The notes: generated by a model not told the origin, from the sequence alone. Shown: positions 29,080 through 38,267, counted from the first letter of the stretch. The stretch: 64,000 nucleotides of DNA from Vibrio cyclitrophicus (GCF_024347435.1 NZ_AP025480.1:1550001-1614000), one strand, 5' to 3'. Numbers and translations: made by a program.

Positions 29080-29367
29080 ATGAAAAATTCACAATGTATA
29101 TTTGTCGTGTCGGGCGTCGTTCAATGTGTTGGTTTTCGCTATCACACCAGTAGACAAGCACAAGCTTTGGATATTTCAGGATACGCCATGAATTTGAATG
29201 ATGGGCGAGTTGAAGTGTTAGCTGTCGGAGAGATGGAGCAGATTAATAAGTTGTACGCTTGGTTACAAATAGGACCTGCTAGTGCGACAGTCGACCATGT
29301 TGTCAAATATGATGTTACAGAAGCAGATCTTAGAGTGGTACGTGTTGGCGAATTCAAAATACTGTAG
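29080..29367 (+). CDS. acyP: Acylphosphatase
   Basis: This 95-residue protein is of normal family length and hydrolyses carboxyl-phosphate bonds of acyl phosphates in the cytosol. The catalytic Arg is at residue 20 (in VGFRYHTS) and the catalytic Asn at residue 38 (in MNLNDGRVE). The phosphate-cradle motif usually reads VQGVGFR, but here it is VQCVGFR, with Cys16 replacing a nearly invariant Gly. The gene is divergent from the chemoreceptor and converges on tusE with only 50 bp between them. It sits next to tusE as in E. coli (yccX). Activity is probable but the Gly-to-Cys change could affect phosphate binding. Confidence 0.9.
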   Translation: MKNSQCIFVVSGVVQCVGFRYHTSRQAQALDISGYAMNLNDGRVEVLAVGEMEQINKLYAWLQIGPASATVDHVVKYDVTEADLRVVRVGEFKIL

Positions 29368-29417
29368 TTAACGCACTAAAGTATTGATATTGAGGGTTAC
29401 CTTAAACAGCTAGTCTT

Positions 29418-29747
29418 TTACAGGCACTTTGCTGGTTTAGGTAAACCGGCAAGTTTGGTTGCTTGCTTCGCAGGACCTTTCTTGAATAACTTGAAAAGGT
29501 ATTTGCTGTTACCTTTCTCTGGGCCGTGAGCTTTTTCCATCGCCTTCACAAGCATACGAACGGCTGGAGAAGTCTTGAATTCTTCGTAAAAGCTTCTTAC
29601 AAAATGTACGACTTCCAAATGTGCATCAGTCAGTTCAATAGCTTCATCTTGAGCAAGAATTTCGATCATGCCTTCTTCCCATTGTGTGTAGTCCAATAGG
29701 TAGCCTTGAGCGTCGGTTTCGATTTGCTTACCGTTATATTCAAACAT
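29418..29747 (-). CDS. tusE: Sulfur relay protein TusE (DsrC family)
   Basis: This 109-residue protein of the TusE/DsrC family accepts sulfur from TusBCD and passes it to MnmA for 2-thiolation of tRNA wobble uridine. The N-terminal sequence [14 protein letters not shown] and the C-terminal arm ending PKPAKCL are typical. The penultimate Cys108 is the sulfur-carrying residue. The single C-terminal Cys fits TusE rather than dissimilatory DsrC, which has two. yccA lies upstream but its own terminator separates the two. Confidence 0.94.
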   Translation of the reverse strand: MFEYNGKQIETDAQGYLLDYTQWEEGMIEILAQDEAIELTDAHLEVVHFVRSFYEEFKTSPAVRMLVKAMEKAHGPEKGNSKYLFKLFKKGPAKQATKLAGLPKPAKCL

Positions 29748-29853
29748 GTTTAGTCCAGAATCAAATTATACTATAAGAATAGGGTACATGACCCAGTTTA
29801 CCTTACTCAATAGATATTGTAGTCATCTAGAAAAATATTGTACTTACAGGTAT

Positions 29854-29884
29854 AAAAAAGCCCAAGAGATAGTCTCTTGGGCTT
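29854..29884 (-). terminator. Intrinsic terminator downstream of yccA
   Basis: Perfect 11-bp stem AGCCCAAGAGA / TCTCTTGGGCT (29859-29869 and 29873-29883) with a 3-nt loop, followed on the minus strand by T6. It lies 20 bp past the yccA stop. Confidence 0.9.
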
Positions 29885-29904
29885 AAGTTTTCAACGCTAG
29901 GTAA

Positions 29905-30570
29905 TTAGTCGTTGCTGTTCATAATACCTAAGATGCTTAATAGGCTGATGAAGATGTTGTAGATAGAAACATACAAGCTGATCGTTGCTGAGATGTAGTT
30001 CGTTTCGCCACCACGTATGATGCTTTGCGTTGTTAGCAAGATAACACCAGTAGAGAATAGGATGAACATACCGCTCATTGCCAAAGATAGTAGAGGCATT
30101 TGTAGGAAGATGTTTGCAACCATACCGACTAGCAGTACAACGAAACCGGCCATTAACATACCGTTAAGGAATGAAAGGTCGCGCTTTGTTGTAAGAGCGT
30201 AAGCTGACGCTCCCATGAATGCCAATGCCGTACCACCTAGTGCCGTAAGGATGATATCACCCATACCTGCACCAACATACATGTTTAAGATTGGACCGAT
30301 GGTATAGCCTAAGAAACCTGTAAACAGGAATGTGAAGACTAGACCCATGCTGTTGTCACGGTTCTTTTCAGTCAAGAAAAGTAGGCCGTAGAAACCAACT
30401 AGCATGATAATGAGACCAGGACGAGGAAGGTTCATCGCCATAGATATGCCTGCTACAACAGCAGACCAAAGTAGTGTCATAGACAGTAGTGCGTAAGTAT
30501 TACGCAATACTTTATTGGTTTGCAGAGCACTTTCTTGAGATGCTGTGCGTGAAAACATAGGGCTGTTCAT
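29905..30570 (-). CDS. yccA: YccA, Bax inhibitor-1 family membrane protein (FtsH modulator)
   Basis: This 221-residue polytopic inner-membrane protein has about seven hydrophobic helices after a short polar N-terminus (MNSPMFSRTASQESAL), matching E. coli YccA (219 residues) in size and pattern. In E. coli YccA is a substrate and inhibitor of the FtsH protease and protects SecY when translocons jam. The acidic tail ends NSND. It is flanked by tusE as in E. coli and has its own terminator. The 280-bp interval upstream holds its promoter region and a hairpin downstream of aapP. Confidence 0.92.
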   Translation of the reverse strand: MNSPMFSRTASQESALQTNKVLRNTYALLSMTLLWSAVVAGISMAMNLPRPGLIIMLVGFYGLLFLTEKNRDNSMGLVFTFLFTGFLGYTIGPILNMYVGAGMGDIILTALGGTALAFMGASAYALTTKRDLSFLNGMLMAGFVVLLVGMVANIFLQMPLLSLAMSGMFILFSTGVILLTTQSIIRGGETNYISATISLYVSIYNIFISLLSILGIMNSND

Positions 30571-30804
30571 AATCTTCCTCGTAAGGTGACTTCAATAGTT
30601 ATTAGTACATTTATGGGGGTGAAAGTTCGAAAAATCAAGTCTTTCATTCCTCTTGTATACCTAAAATAATAATCAAAATAGTCGGTTAAGTGTTTCTGAA
30701 GATGTAACAAATTATTTCTTAATGGGGAATAAAACGTTGCATTGGATCGATATTCTAATTTTCAATGATATTGAATGCCGTTCTTTGTCTTGACCTTGAA
30801 TCAC

Positions 30805-30830
30805 AAAGAGGCGACCGAAGCCGCCTCTTT
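30805..30830 (-). terminator. Hairpin downstream of aapP, possible terminator
   Basis: A 9-bp stem AAAGAGGCG / CGCCTCTTT (30805-30813 and 30822-30830) with an 8-nt loop, 20 bp after the aapP stop. The T-run is short on the minus strand, so it may be a weak terminator or an mRNA-stabilising stem. Confidence 0.55.
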
Positions 30831-30850
30831 AGTTTATGCATCATAACACA

Positions 30851-31615
30851 TTAATGGTGCAGAATTTGGCTCAAGAAGTTTTGTGTTCTATCTGATTGTG
30901 GGTTTTCAAAGAAATCGACAGGATTGTTTTCTTCAATAATCTCACCTGCATCCATGAAGATTACTCTATCGGCGACCTCTTTAGCAAAACCCATCTCGTG
31001 TGTTACACATAGCATGGTCATGCCTTCTTCAGCTAGCTCGACCATTACATCTAGCACTTCGCGAACCATTTCTGGATCGAGTGCCGAAGTTGGTTCATCA
31101 AAAAGCATAACTTGAGGATTCATACATAGAGAACGAGCGATCGCCACACGTTGCTGCTGACCACCTGAAAGCTGACCTGGGAATTTGTCTGCTTGCTCAG
31201 GGATTTTTACGCGCTCTAGGTATTTCATTGCAATCGCTTCAGCTTCTTCCTTAGGCATCTTTTTCACCCAAATAGGAGCGAGCGTGCAATTTTCCAAAAC
31301 CGTTAGGTGAGGGAATAGGTTGAAGTGTTGGAAACACATGCCGACATCTCTGCGCACGGCTTCAATGTTTTTTAAGTCTTCAGTTAGCTCATTACCTGAA
31401 ACGAAGATATCGCCTTTTTGGTGCTCTTCCAATCGGTTGATACAACGAATCATCGTTGATTTACCTGAGCCAGAAGGGCCACAGATAACGATTTTCTCAC
31501 CTTTTTTTACTTCAAGGTTAATGTTCTTTAGTACGTGAAACTCACCGTACCACTTGTTCATGTCTTTCAACTCAATCATAAGACCTTGAGAGTTGTTTTC
31601 TGTTTGCTGCGTCAT
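30851..31615 (-). CDS. aapP: General L-amino acid ABC importer, ATP-binding protein AapP
   Basis: The 254-residue ATPase of the polar amino-acid uptake family (GlnQ/HisP/AapP type) has Walker A GPSGSGKS (46-53), signature LSGGQQQR, Walker [14 protein letters not shown] and the switch His in CVTHEMGF. It powers import through the AapQM permease pair. It is the last gene of the aapJQMP operon, 22 bp after aapM. The gene order J-Q-M-P matches the Rhizobium aap operon, so a broad amino-acid range is inferred; the substrate is not readable from sequence. Confidence 0.94.
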   Translation of the reverse strand: MTQQTENNSQGLMIELKDMNKWYGEFHVLKNINLEVKKGEKIVICGPSGSGKSTMIRCINRLEEHQKGDIFVSGNELTEDLKNIEAVRRDVGMCFQHFNLFPHLTVLENCTLAPIWVKKMPKEEAEAIAMKYLERVKIPEQADKFPGQLSGGQQQRVAIARSLCMNPQVMLFDEPTSALDPEMVREVLDVMVELAEEGMTMLCVTHEMGFAKEVADRVIFMDAGEIIEENNPVDFFENPQSDRTQNFLSQILHH

Positions 31616-31637
31616 AATACGTCCTTGATCTTGTTAA

Positions 31638-32735
31638 TTATCGTTTGTGACCGGTGTGAAGTTTGTTTTCTAGCCATATCGAATATCTCGACATGCCAAA
31701 ACAAAATACCCAGAACACTAACGCGACAAATACATAGCTTTCTGTTGAATACCCTAGCCATTCAGGGTCGGTATTCGCGGCTTGGCCAATTCCCAAAACA
31801 TCAAACATACCGATAATCAATACAAGACTGGTATCTTTGAATAAACCAATGAAGGTGTTCACAATTGAAGGAATCGTGATTTTTAAGGCTTGAGGTAGAA
31901 TGATAAGCCCGGTCTTTTTCCAGTAGCTTAATCCCAGTGCATCTGCGGCTTCGTATTGGCCTTTTGGTATTGCTTGTAAACCACCTCGAATTACTTCTGC
32001 CATATAAGCGGCACTGAATAACACAACACCTACAAGTGCTCTGATCAGTTTGTCGGTTTCTGTTCCCTCAGATAAGAAGAGTGGAAGCATTACTGATGCC
32101 ATGAACAGAACCGTAATAAGCGGAACGCCACGCCAGATCTCAATGTAAACGGTACACATACTGCGGATGATTGGCATCTCTGAACGACGACCCAGAGCCA
32201 ACGCGACACCAATAGGCAGCGATACAACAATACCGACAAGAGCAATGATCAGTGTAACCAGTAATCCGCCCCATTTGTGTGTATCAACCACTTCCAATCC
32301 GAAGATACCGCCGTAAAGAAGACCAGCAATCAAGAAAGGGTAGATGTTTACAAAAAATAACCAAATCCACGTACGCTTAGGTGTTTTTTCGTAAGCTAAT
32401 ATCGCGACAAAAAAAGCTAACGTTGCGTAGAAAAGGCGAGGTCGCCACAGCTCGGCTTCAGGGTAGAAGCCATACATGAACTGATCCCAACGAACGCTAA
32501 TGAAAACCCAACAAGCGCCGTCACTAGTACAGGCATCTCGTGTTGTTCCTATCCAATCTGCACTTAGGAATGCCCAGTCTGCTACAGCCCATAAAAGGGT
32601 AAAAGCGAAGTAGGCTAGAACCACAGTAACAACGCTGTTTACTGGACCATTAAATAGATTTTTTCGTAACCAACCGACAGGTCCAACGGTGTTCGCTGGA
32701 GGCGGAAGGTCCGGTTGAAATTGATGTGTACTCAT
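31638..32735 (-). CDS. aapM: General L-amino acid ABC importer, permease AapM
   Basis: The 365-residue inner-membrane permease has an N-terminal extension with early helices, an extra-cytoplasmic stretch near 80-100 and a core BPD_transp_1 domain. The EAA loop that docks on the ATPase is visible (AEVIRGGLQAIPKGQYEAAD, then ALGLSYWKK). Its length, well above the roughly 220 residues of simple HisM-type permeases, is typical of AapM. It starts 1 nt after the aapQ stop, so translation is probably coupled. Confidence 0.93.
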   Translation of the reverse strand: MSTHQFQPDLPPPANTVGPVGWLRKNLFNGPVNSVVTVVLAYFAFTLLWAVADWAFLSADWIGTTRDACTSDGACWVFISVRWDQFMYGFYPEAELWRPRLFYATLAFFVAILAYEKTPKRTWIWLFFVNIYPFLIAGLLYGGIFGLEVVDTHKWGGLLVTLIIALVGIVVSLPIGVALALGRRSEMPIIRSMCTVYIEIWRGVPLITVLFMASVMLPLFLSEGTETDKLIRALVGVVLFSAAYMAEVIRGGLQAIPKGQYEAADALGLSYWKKTGLIILPQALKITIPSIVNTFIGLFKDTSLVLIIGMFDVLGIGQAANTDPEWLGYSTESYVFVALVFWVFCFGMSRYSIWLENKLHTGHKR

Positions 32736-32736
32736 C

Positions 32737-33942
32737 TTATCTCTCCACCAACGCTACTTTGCGGTTGTATATGTTCATTAGAGCGGATGTTAATAGGCTC
32801 AGGGTTAAGTAGACGCCCATTGTCATCGCAATTACTTCAATAGCTTGTCCAGTTTGATTCAACGTTGTTCCTGCAAAAACGGACACAAGATCAGGGTAAC
32901 CAATGGCCATCGCAAGTGATGAGTTTTTAGTTAGGTTCAAATATTGACTGGTTAGAGGTGGGATAATGATTCTTAAGGCTTGTGGAATAATTACCAGCTT
33001 AAGTGTTCTTGAACGAGGGATGCCTAGAGACATTGCAGCCTCTGTTTGCCCATGGTTCACCGCGTTAATACCTGAACGCACGATCTCCGCGATGAATGCC
33101 GCTGTATAGATACTTAAAGCAAGCATTAATGCAGCAAGCTCTGGGATAATGCTAATACCACCTTTGAAGTTAAACCCTTTCAATACTGGGTAATCTGCCG
33201 AGATAGGCATACCCATAATGAAGTAAGTAACCAGTGGTAAACCAATAATTAACGCTGCCGCAATACGCAACATAGGTGTTTGTTGGCCAGTTAACTTCTG
33301 TTTGTTTTTAGCCCAAATATTGATGATAAAAGTAGCGATAACACCGGCAATTAATGAAGCGATGACAATGCTACTGCCTTGTTCTAATACTGGCGCAGGA
33401 AAATACAAACCACGCACGTTCAAGAAAATGGCTTCACCGAGGCTCATACTTTGACGAGCGGAAGGTAATGCTTGAAGAACGGCGAAATACCAGAAAAAGA
33501 TTTGTAGAAGAAGAGGGATATTTCGGAATATCTCAATGTAGATAGCTGCAAATCGGCTAACTAACCAATTCGAAGAGAGTCTAGCGATACCCATACTAAA
33601 GCCTAGTACTGTGGCTAACATGATGCCTAGTACTGAAACTAAAGCGGTATTGAGAAGACCGATAAAGAAAGTACGACCGTATGAGAATGTTTCGTCGTAT
33701 TCGATGAGTGTTAAGCCGATACCAAAACCAGCTTCTTGGGAGAGAAAATCAAAACCAGTGGCAATACCACGGGAATCTAAGTTAGTGAGTGCGTTGTTTA
33801 CAATCGTGTAAAAGAAGGCACAAAGAGCTCCGACAGCGATAATTTGAAAAATGACTGAGCGAAAAGTGGGGTTGTATAACAGGTTGGCACTTTTGGGCTG
33901 TGGCTTTGTCTGAGCTGGAGAAATAGTTTCATTAGGTTTCAT
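32737..33942 (-). CDS. aapQ: General L-amino acid ABC importer, permease AapQ
   Basis: The 401-residue permease is the partner of AapM. It has a polar N-terminus (about 1-25), a first helix near 29-47, a long insert and a C-terminal BPD_transp_1 core with the EAA loop (AEIVRSGINAVNHGQTEAAM, then SLGIPRSRT). The length fits AapQ. It is separated from aapJ by 71 bp holding a stem-loop, which probably lowers expression of the membrane genes relative to the binding protein. Confidence 0.93.
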   Translation of the reverse strand: MKPNETISPAQTKPQPKSANLLYNPTFRSVIFQIIAVGALCAFFYTIVNNALTNLDSRGIATGFDFLSQEAGFGIGLTLIEYDETFSYGRTFFIGLLNTALVSVLGIMLATVLGFSMGIARLSSNWLVSRFAAIYIEIFRNIPLLLQIFFWYFAVLQALPSARQSMSLGEAIFLNVRGLYFPAPVLEQGSSIVIASLIAGVIATFIINIWAKNKQKLTGQQTPMLRIAAALIIGLPLVTYFIMGMPISADYPVLKGFNFKGGISIIPELAALMLALSIYTAAFIAEIVRSGINAVNHGQTEAAMSLGIPRSRTLKLVIIPQALRIIIPPLTSQYLNLTKNSSLAMAIGYPDLVSVFAGTTLNQTGQAIEVIAMTMGVYLTLSLLTSALMNIYNRKVALVER

Positions 33943-33972
33943 ACTACTATAACCTCAAATCCATTTAATAAA

Positions 33973-33994
33973 TAGGGCGGAAAACTCCGCCCTA
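33973..33994 (-). terminator. Intercistronic stem-loop between aapJ and aapQ
   Basis: Perfect 9-bp stem TAGGGCGGA / TCCGCCCTA (33973-33981 and 33986-33994) with a 4-nt loop, followed on the minus strand by an AT-rich tract. Such elements usually cause partial termination or protect the upstream binding-protein mRNA. Confidence 0.72.
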
Positions 33995-34013
33995 GTTGAT
34001 GCTTGAAAATTTA

Positions 34014-35042
34014 TTAACGGATTGGTGGAGCGTACATAAAGCCGCCCGCATTCCATAATGCATTTACACCACGAGAAATTTGAAGTGGAGAACCTGTACC
34101 AACAGTACGTTCAAAACTCTCACCGTAGTTACCAACTTGTTTAATTACTTGGTAACCCCAATCATCACGAATACCAAGGCCTTTACCTTTAGGACCGTCT
34201 ACACCAAGAATACGTTTGATGTTTGGATCTTTCGACTTCAGCATTTCGTCAGCGTTTTTAGAAGAGATACCGTACTCTTCCGCATTAATCATTGCTGAAA
34301 GTGTCCATTTAGCAACGTTAAACCATTTGTCATCATCTTGGCGAACCACAGGGCCTAGAGGCTCTTTAGAGATGATTTCAGGAAGTACTTGCGCAGATTT
34401 AGGATCAGCTAGGTTTAAGCGAAGTGCATACAAGCCAGATTGGTCTGTAGTAAGAACGTCACAACGACCCGCGTCGAAACCTTTAGATGTCTGCGCTGCT
34501 GTATCAAATACCACTGGCTTGTAAGACATGCCGCTGTTACGGAAGTAATCGGCTAGGTTAAGCTCAGTCGTTGTACCTGATTGAACACATACTGAAGCGC
34601 CATCAAGTTCTTGAGCACTTGTAAGACCAAGATCTTTCTTAACCATGAAGCCTTGACCATCGTAGTAGTTAACGCCAACGAAGTTCAGACCAAGAGCCGT
34701 GTCACGATGTAATGTCCATGTTGTGTTACGAGATAGTACGTCGATTTCGCCAGATTGAAGCGCAGTAAAACGTTCTTTAGCTGTTAGAGGTACATACTTA
34801 ACTTTAGTCTTGTCACCGAGTACAGCCGCTGCAAGCGCTTGACAATACTCAACATCGATTCCTTCCCATTCACCTTTTGAGTTAGGGTTAGAGAACCCTG
34901 GAAGACCTGTACTTACACCACAAGTTAGAAAGCCTTGAGATGTGACTTTGTCCAGAGTGCTTTCTGCCGCTGATGCTGATGTTGCCATCATCGCAGTTGA
35001 TGCAGCTACTACTGAAGCAAGAAGTGTTAGTTTATTTGTCAT
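34014..35042 (-). CDS. aapJ: General L-amino acid ABC importer, periplasmic binding protein AapJ
   Basis: The 342-residue protein has a Sec signal peptide (about 1-26, cleavage after ATSASA) and a family 3 solute-binding domain (GVSTGLPGFSNPNSKGEWEG is a typical opening). It delivers amino acids to AapQM in the periplasm. A strong Shine-Dalgarno (AAGGAAGGA) precedes the ATG. It is the first gene of the minus-strand operon. The promoter should lie in the 481-bp AT-rich interval shared with the divergent siroheme-synthase-like gene. Confidence 0.94.
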   Translation of the reverse strand: MTNKLTLLASVVAASTAMMATSASAAESTLDKVTSQGFLTCGVSTGLPGFSNPNSKGEWEGIDVEYCQALAAAVLGDKTKVKYVPLTAKERFTALQSGEIDVLSRNTTWTLHRDTALGLNFVGVNYYDGQGFMVKKDLGLTSAQELDGASVCVQSGTTTELNLADYFRNSGMSYKPVVFDTAAQTSKGFDAGRCDVLTTDQSGLYALRLNLADPKSAQVLPEIISKEPLGPVVRQDDDKWFNVAKWTLSAMINAEEYGISSKNADEMLKSKDPNIKRILGVDGPKGKGLGIRDDWGYQVIKQVGNYGESFERTVGTGSPLQISRGVNALWNAGGFMYAPPIR

Positions 35043-35523
35043 TTGTATCCTTCCTTGTTAACCAGGTGACACCTGATACTCGTGCTCGTTTGAGTTTTTC
35101 TATATGTGTTGCGTTTTCTATGACCTTGTTACTCAAATCAAACCTGTTGCATTTTGCAAATGAAACTGTGTGCGATTTAAGCAACTGTTTATAAGGTTAG
35201 GAAAGGATCCGTACTTTCACAAATGTATAATTTAAAAAGAATTTTGAATGAAATCACAAATCCGAACACAATTAGAATGACCAAATGTTAAGTGAATGTA
35301 AATAGTGCAACGGTTCACACTGTTGGTGCAACAAGATTTAGATTTTTATATTGATAATCGACTAGATAAATATTCTGAATCAACATCACAATGATGAAAC
35401 ATTAAACTTAAGAGATGTTGAAATTTGGTGAATAAATATTTTTATTACACTTGGATAGTTATTAATGTGCTCCAAATTTGGTAACATGGTTGAATAGTTA
35501 TTGAAGTAGTCTCAAGGAAGAAC
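35043..35523. promoter_or_regulatory. 481-bp divergent regulatory interval aapJ / siroheme-synthase-like gene
   Basis: No gene is seen here. The interval is strongly AT-rich. It holds two short dyads that could be operators: TTGCA-TTT-TGCAA (35147-35159), about 105 bp upstream of aapJ, and TGTTG-GTG-CAACA (35321-35333). I cannot assign either to a named regulator. A good Shine-Dalgarno (AAGGAAG) precedes the plus-strand start at 35524. Confidence 0.45.
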
Positions 35524-36465
35524 ATGCGTTATTTCCCAATGTTTTTGGATGTAGAGAATAAGCCAATTCTAGTGGTTGGTGGGGGTGAGGTTGCTTGCCG
35601 AAAAGTAGATAGCTTATTAAGAGCAGGGGCTAATGTGACTTTGGTGTCTCCCAAGGTTGCACCTTACTTAAAGCAGCTAGTTGACGAGAGTAAACTTCAT
35701 TGGGTACAAAACTTTTACTCGTCACAAATTATCTCAAAAGATTATCTACAAGTTTGGGCGACTACAGACAATCCAAGTCTTAACCATCAAGTACATAATG
35801 ATGCGAAAAAACTGGGTATTTTAGTCAATGTGGTCGATGATTTGCCTTATTGTGACTTCATTACTCCTTCGATGATAAATCGCGGAAGAATCCAAATTGC
35901 GATCTCTAGCGGCGGTGCATCACCTGTTTTAGTGAGAAATATTAGAGAAAAACTCGAAACGATACTTCCGCAAAACATAGGGTTAATCGCAGATTTTGGT
36001 GCATCAAAACGCAATTCGATCAAAGAGTCATTCCCAACTGTCGACGAGCGTCGTAAGTTTTGGGAACGGTTTCTGTCATCAAGTTTTATAGAGCAGGTGG
36101 CAGACAGAGAGCAATTAGAAGCGTATTACCAACAAGCGTTGACTGAAGGCATTGACAATGAAGGACAGGTCACTTGGATTGAGTTCGAGCAAGATATTGA
36201 GCTGTTACCAATGAAAGCTTTACGTTTGATGCAAGAAGCGGAGCTTGTTCTTGCTCCGAATGATTGTCCATTCGAGTTCGTCGATTTGTGTCGTCGAGAC
36301 GCGGAAAGGGAGAGCTATGCTAACAGTGGTGAGCTTTCTACCAAGTTAGAGCAAGCAAGAGCGGAAAACTTAAGAGTGTGTGTCTTCATTCCACCAGCAA
36401 GCGTAGAGTTTAATTTACTGGCAGGTAAAGATCTGAAACTGTCTTCTGCGAGAGTATTAGATTGA
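35524..36465 (+). CDS. Siroheme-synthase-like protein: precorrin-2 dehydrogenase/ferrochelatase with a decayed methyltransferase domain
   Basis: Residues 1-150 match the N-terminal module of CysG and Met8: NAD-binding VVGGGEVACRK (17-27), VNVVDD with the likely catalytic Asp105, and AISSGGASPVL (126-136). This module oxidises precorrin-2 and inserts iron to make siroheme. Residues about 216-305 still align with the start of the CysG uroporphyrinogen-III methyltransferase domain (ELLPMKALRLMQEAELVL, FVDLCRRDAERE). The SAM-binding VGAGPGD motif is replaced (IEFEQD) and the rest of the domain is missing: 313 residues against about 457 in CysG. Methylation must then come from a separate enzyme (inference). 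The gene stands alone with its own terminator. Confidence 0.87.
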   Translation: MRYFPMFLDVENKPILVVGGGEVACRKVDSLLRAGANVTLVSPKVAPYLKQLVDESKLHWVQNFYSSQIISKDYLQVWATTDNPSLNHQVHNDAKKLGILVNVVDDLPYCDFITPSMINRGRIQIAISSGGASPVLVRNIREKLETILPQNIGLIADFGASKRNSIKESFPTVDERRKFWERFLSSSFIEQVADREQLEAYYQQALTEGIDNEGQVTWIEFEQDIELLPMKALRLMQEAELVLAPNDCPFEFVDLCRRDAERESYANSGELSTKLEQARAENLRVCVFIPPASVEFNLLAGKDLKLSSARVLD

Positions 36466-36529
36466 GGAAAGAGCTTTTCGGAAAAATCTAAATAGACTGT
36501 CGATGTTCTGGAAAAATGCTCCGACAAAT

Positions 36530-36563
36530 AAAAAGCCACTTCCCTAAAAGAAGTGGCTTTTTT
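36530..36563. terminator. Bidirectional intrinsic terminator
   Basis: Stem AAAGCCACTTC / GAAGTGGCTTT (36532-36542 and 36550-36560) with a 7-nt loop and A/T tracts on both sides. It serves the convergent siroheme-synthase-like gene and yajQ. Confidence 0.88.
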
Positions 36564-36664
36564 CCAATTGCATCTTCGATAATTGTTTATGTATCGAAAT
36601 CACCTTCTGCGGTGCTGCCTATTCGCGATCGGTGATTAAAGCCGTCGCTTTATTGTCAGTATAA

Positions 36665-37147
36665 TTAATCGCGGAAGTTATCAAATTGGAAAGGTTGACC
36701 AAGCTCAGCACTACGAACTAAGGCCATAACCGCTTGCAGATCATCGCGCTTCTTGCCCGTTACTCGAACTTTGTCGCCTTGGATAGCGGCTTGAACTTTC
36801 ACTTTATTGTCTTTGATTAGCTTGACGATTTTTTTAGCGACATCCGTTTCGATACCTTGCTTAAAAATAACCGTTTGGTGCCAAGTTCGACCTGTTTGAT
36901 CAGCGGCTTTTGCTTCCATCGCGTTAGGATCAACATTACGCTTTGTCAGGTTGCTACGAAGAATATCGCGCATCTGCTTTAGCTGAAAATCGTCTTGAGC
37001 GCTCAGTTTTACTGATTCATCTTTGTAATCAAAGCTAGCCTCTACGCCACGGAAATCGAAACGAGTCGATAGTTCACGGTTAGCGTTGTCTACAGCGTTG
37101 CGTAGTTCTACTGATTCTACTTCAGAGATAATGTCAAATGATGGCAT
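36665..37147 (-). CDS. yajQ: YajQ family nucleotide-binding protein
   Basis: The 160-residue YajQ (UPF0234) protein begins [20 protein letters not shown] and contains the conserved STRFDFRG and [20 protein letters not shown] segments. The family has two ferredoxin-like domains; members bind nucleotides, and a Xanthomonas homologue binds cyclic di-GMP. It starts 12 bp after the DAHP synthase stop on the same strand, so the two are likely co-transcribed. Whether this copy binds c-di-GMP cannot be told from sequence. Confidence 0.93.
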   Translation of the reverse strand: MPSFDIISEVESVELRNAVDNANRELSTRFDFRGVEASFDYKDESVKLSAQDDFQLKQMRDILRSNLTKRNVDPNAMEAKAADQTGRTWHQTVIFKQGIETDVAKKIVKLIKDNKVKVQAAIQGDKVRVTGKKRDDLQAVMALVRSAELGQPFQFDNFRD

Positions 37148-37159
37148 TGTGTTGTGTCC

Positions 37160-38218
37160 TTAAGCTAAATTTCTATCTTTAATTGCCGTTGCAAGCATGT
37201 CGAGCATTGTTGCAGTATCTTCCCAGCTAAGGCATGGGTCGGTAATAGATTTGCCGTATTCTAGGTTATTGATGTCTGTCATTGGCTGGTTGCCTTCAAC
37301 AATGAAGCTTTCCGCCATGATGCCTGCAATTTGATTCTTGTTAGATTTTATCTGTTCACAAATATCTTGTGCAACGTCTAACTGCTTACGGTGTTGTTTC
37401 TGACAGTTAGCATGGCTAAAGTCTACAACCAAGCGTTGAGGAAGTTCGAATTCAGCTAATTGCTTACATGCGTTATCGACAGATTCAGCATCGAAGTTCG
37501 GGCCTTTGTCACCACCACGTAGAATTACGTGACCGTATGGGTTACCAGAAGTACGGTAAACTGTCATGCGGCCATTCTTATCTGGAGAATAGAAGTAGTG
37601 TGAAGCATGCGCAGCGCGAATAGCATCAATAGCAATCTTGATGTTGCCATTAGTTGCGTTCTTGAAACCAACAGGGCAAGACAGTGCAGAAGCCATTTCA
37701 CGGTGAATTTGAGATTCTGTTGTACGAGCGCCAATCGCGCCCCAAGTGATCAGGTCTGCAATGTATTGGCCAGTGATCATATCAAGGAACTCAGTTGCAG
37801 TAGCAAGGCCAAGTTTATTGATGTCTAGCAAAAGCTTACGAGCCTTGTTTAAGCCCGTTTCAAGAGCATACGAGCCGTCAAGGTTAGGATCGGTGATCAA
37901 ACCTTTCCATCCTACAACAGTACGAGGTTTCTCAAAGTAGGTTCTCATTACGACGAACAGTTCATCTTTATACTGTTCTTGAATTTGGCTTAGACGCTCT
38001 GCGTAATCAAGAGCTGCATCTGTGTCATGTACAGAGCAAGGGCCAACGATAACTAACAAGCGGTTATCACGACCCGTTAGGATATCTTCGATTTGGCGGC
38101 GAGAATTTTTAATGCGCTCAGCAACGTCGTCAGTAATAGGGTGTGCATTGCCTAATTCGGCAGGAGTTGGCATAGGACCCAGAGCTTGGGTTCTCAACTC
38201 ATCAGTTTTTAATGGCAT
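37160..38218 (-). CDS. aroH: 3-deoxy-7-phosphoheptulonate (DAHP) synthase, Trp-type (AroH-like)
   Basis: The 352-residue class I DAHP synthase condenses PEP and erythrose-4-phosphate, the first step of the shikimate pathway. Visible motifs are VGPCSVHD, MRTYFEKPRTVVGWKGL, GAIGARTTESQIHRE, ILRGG and VDFSHANCQKQH. The opening (KTDELRT), MRTYF rather than MRVYF, and TSGNPYGH resemble E. coli AroH more than AroG or AroF, so tryptophan sensitivity is inferred. No good Shine-Dalgarno precedes the ATG, although the start agrees with the family. I found no recognisable TrpR operator upstream. A weak dyad (38268-38308) lies in the leader. It is probably co-transcribed with yajQ. Confidence 0.9.
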   Translation of the reverse strand: MPLKTDELRTQALGPMPTPAELGNAHPITDDVAERIKNSRRQIEDILTGRDNRLLVIVGPCSVHDTDAALDYAERLSQIQEQYKDELFVVMRTYFEKPRTVVGWKGLITDPNLDGSYALETGLNKARKLLLDINKLGLATATEFLDMITGQYIADLITWGAIGARTTESQIHREMASALSCPVGFKNATNGNIKIAIDAIRAAHASHYFYSPDKNGRMTVYRTSGNPYGHVILRGGDKGPNFDAESVDNACKQLAEFELPQRLVVDFSHANCQKQHRKQLDVAQDICEQIKSNKNQIAGIMAESFIVEGNQPMTDINNLEYGKSITDPCLSWEDTATMLDMLATAIKDRNLA

Positions 38219-38267
38219 GTGATAGCTTTTTTTATTCTATTGCGAAGTGGTTAAGATAACGGAATTG

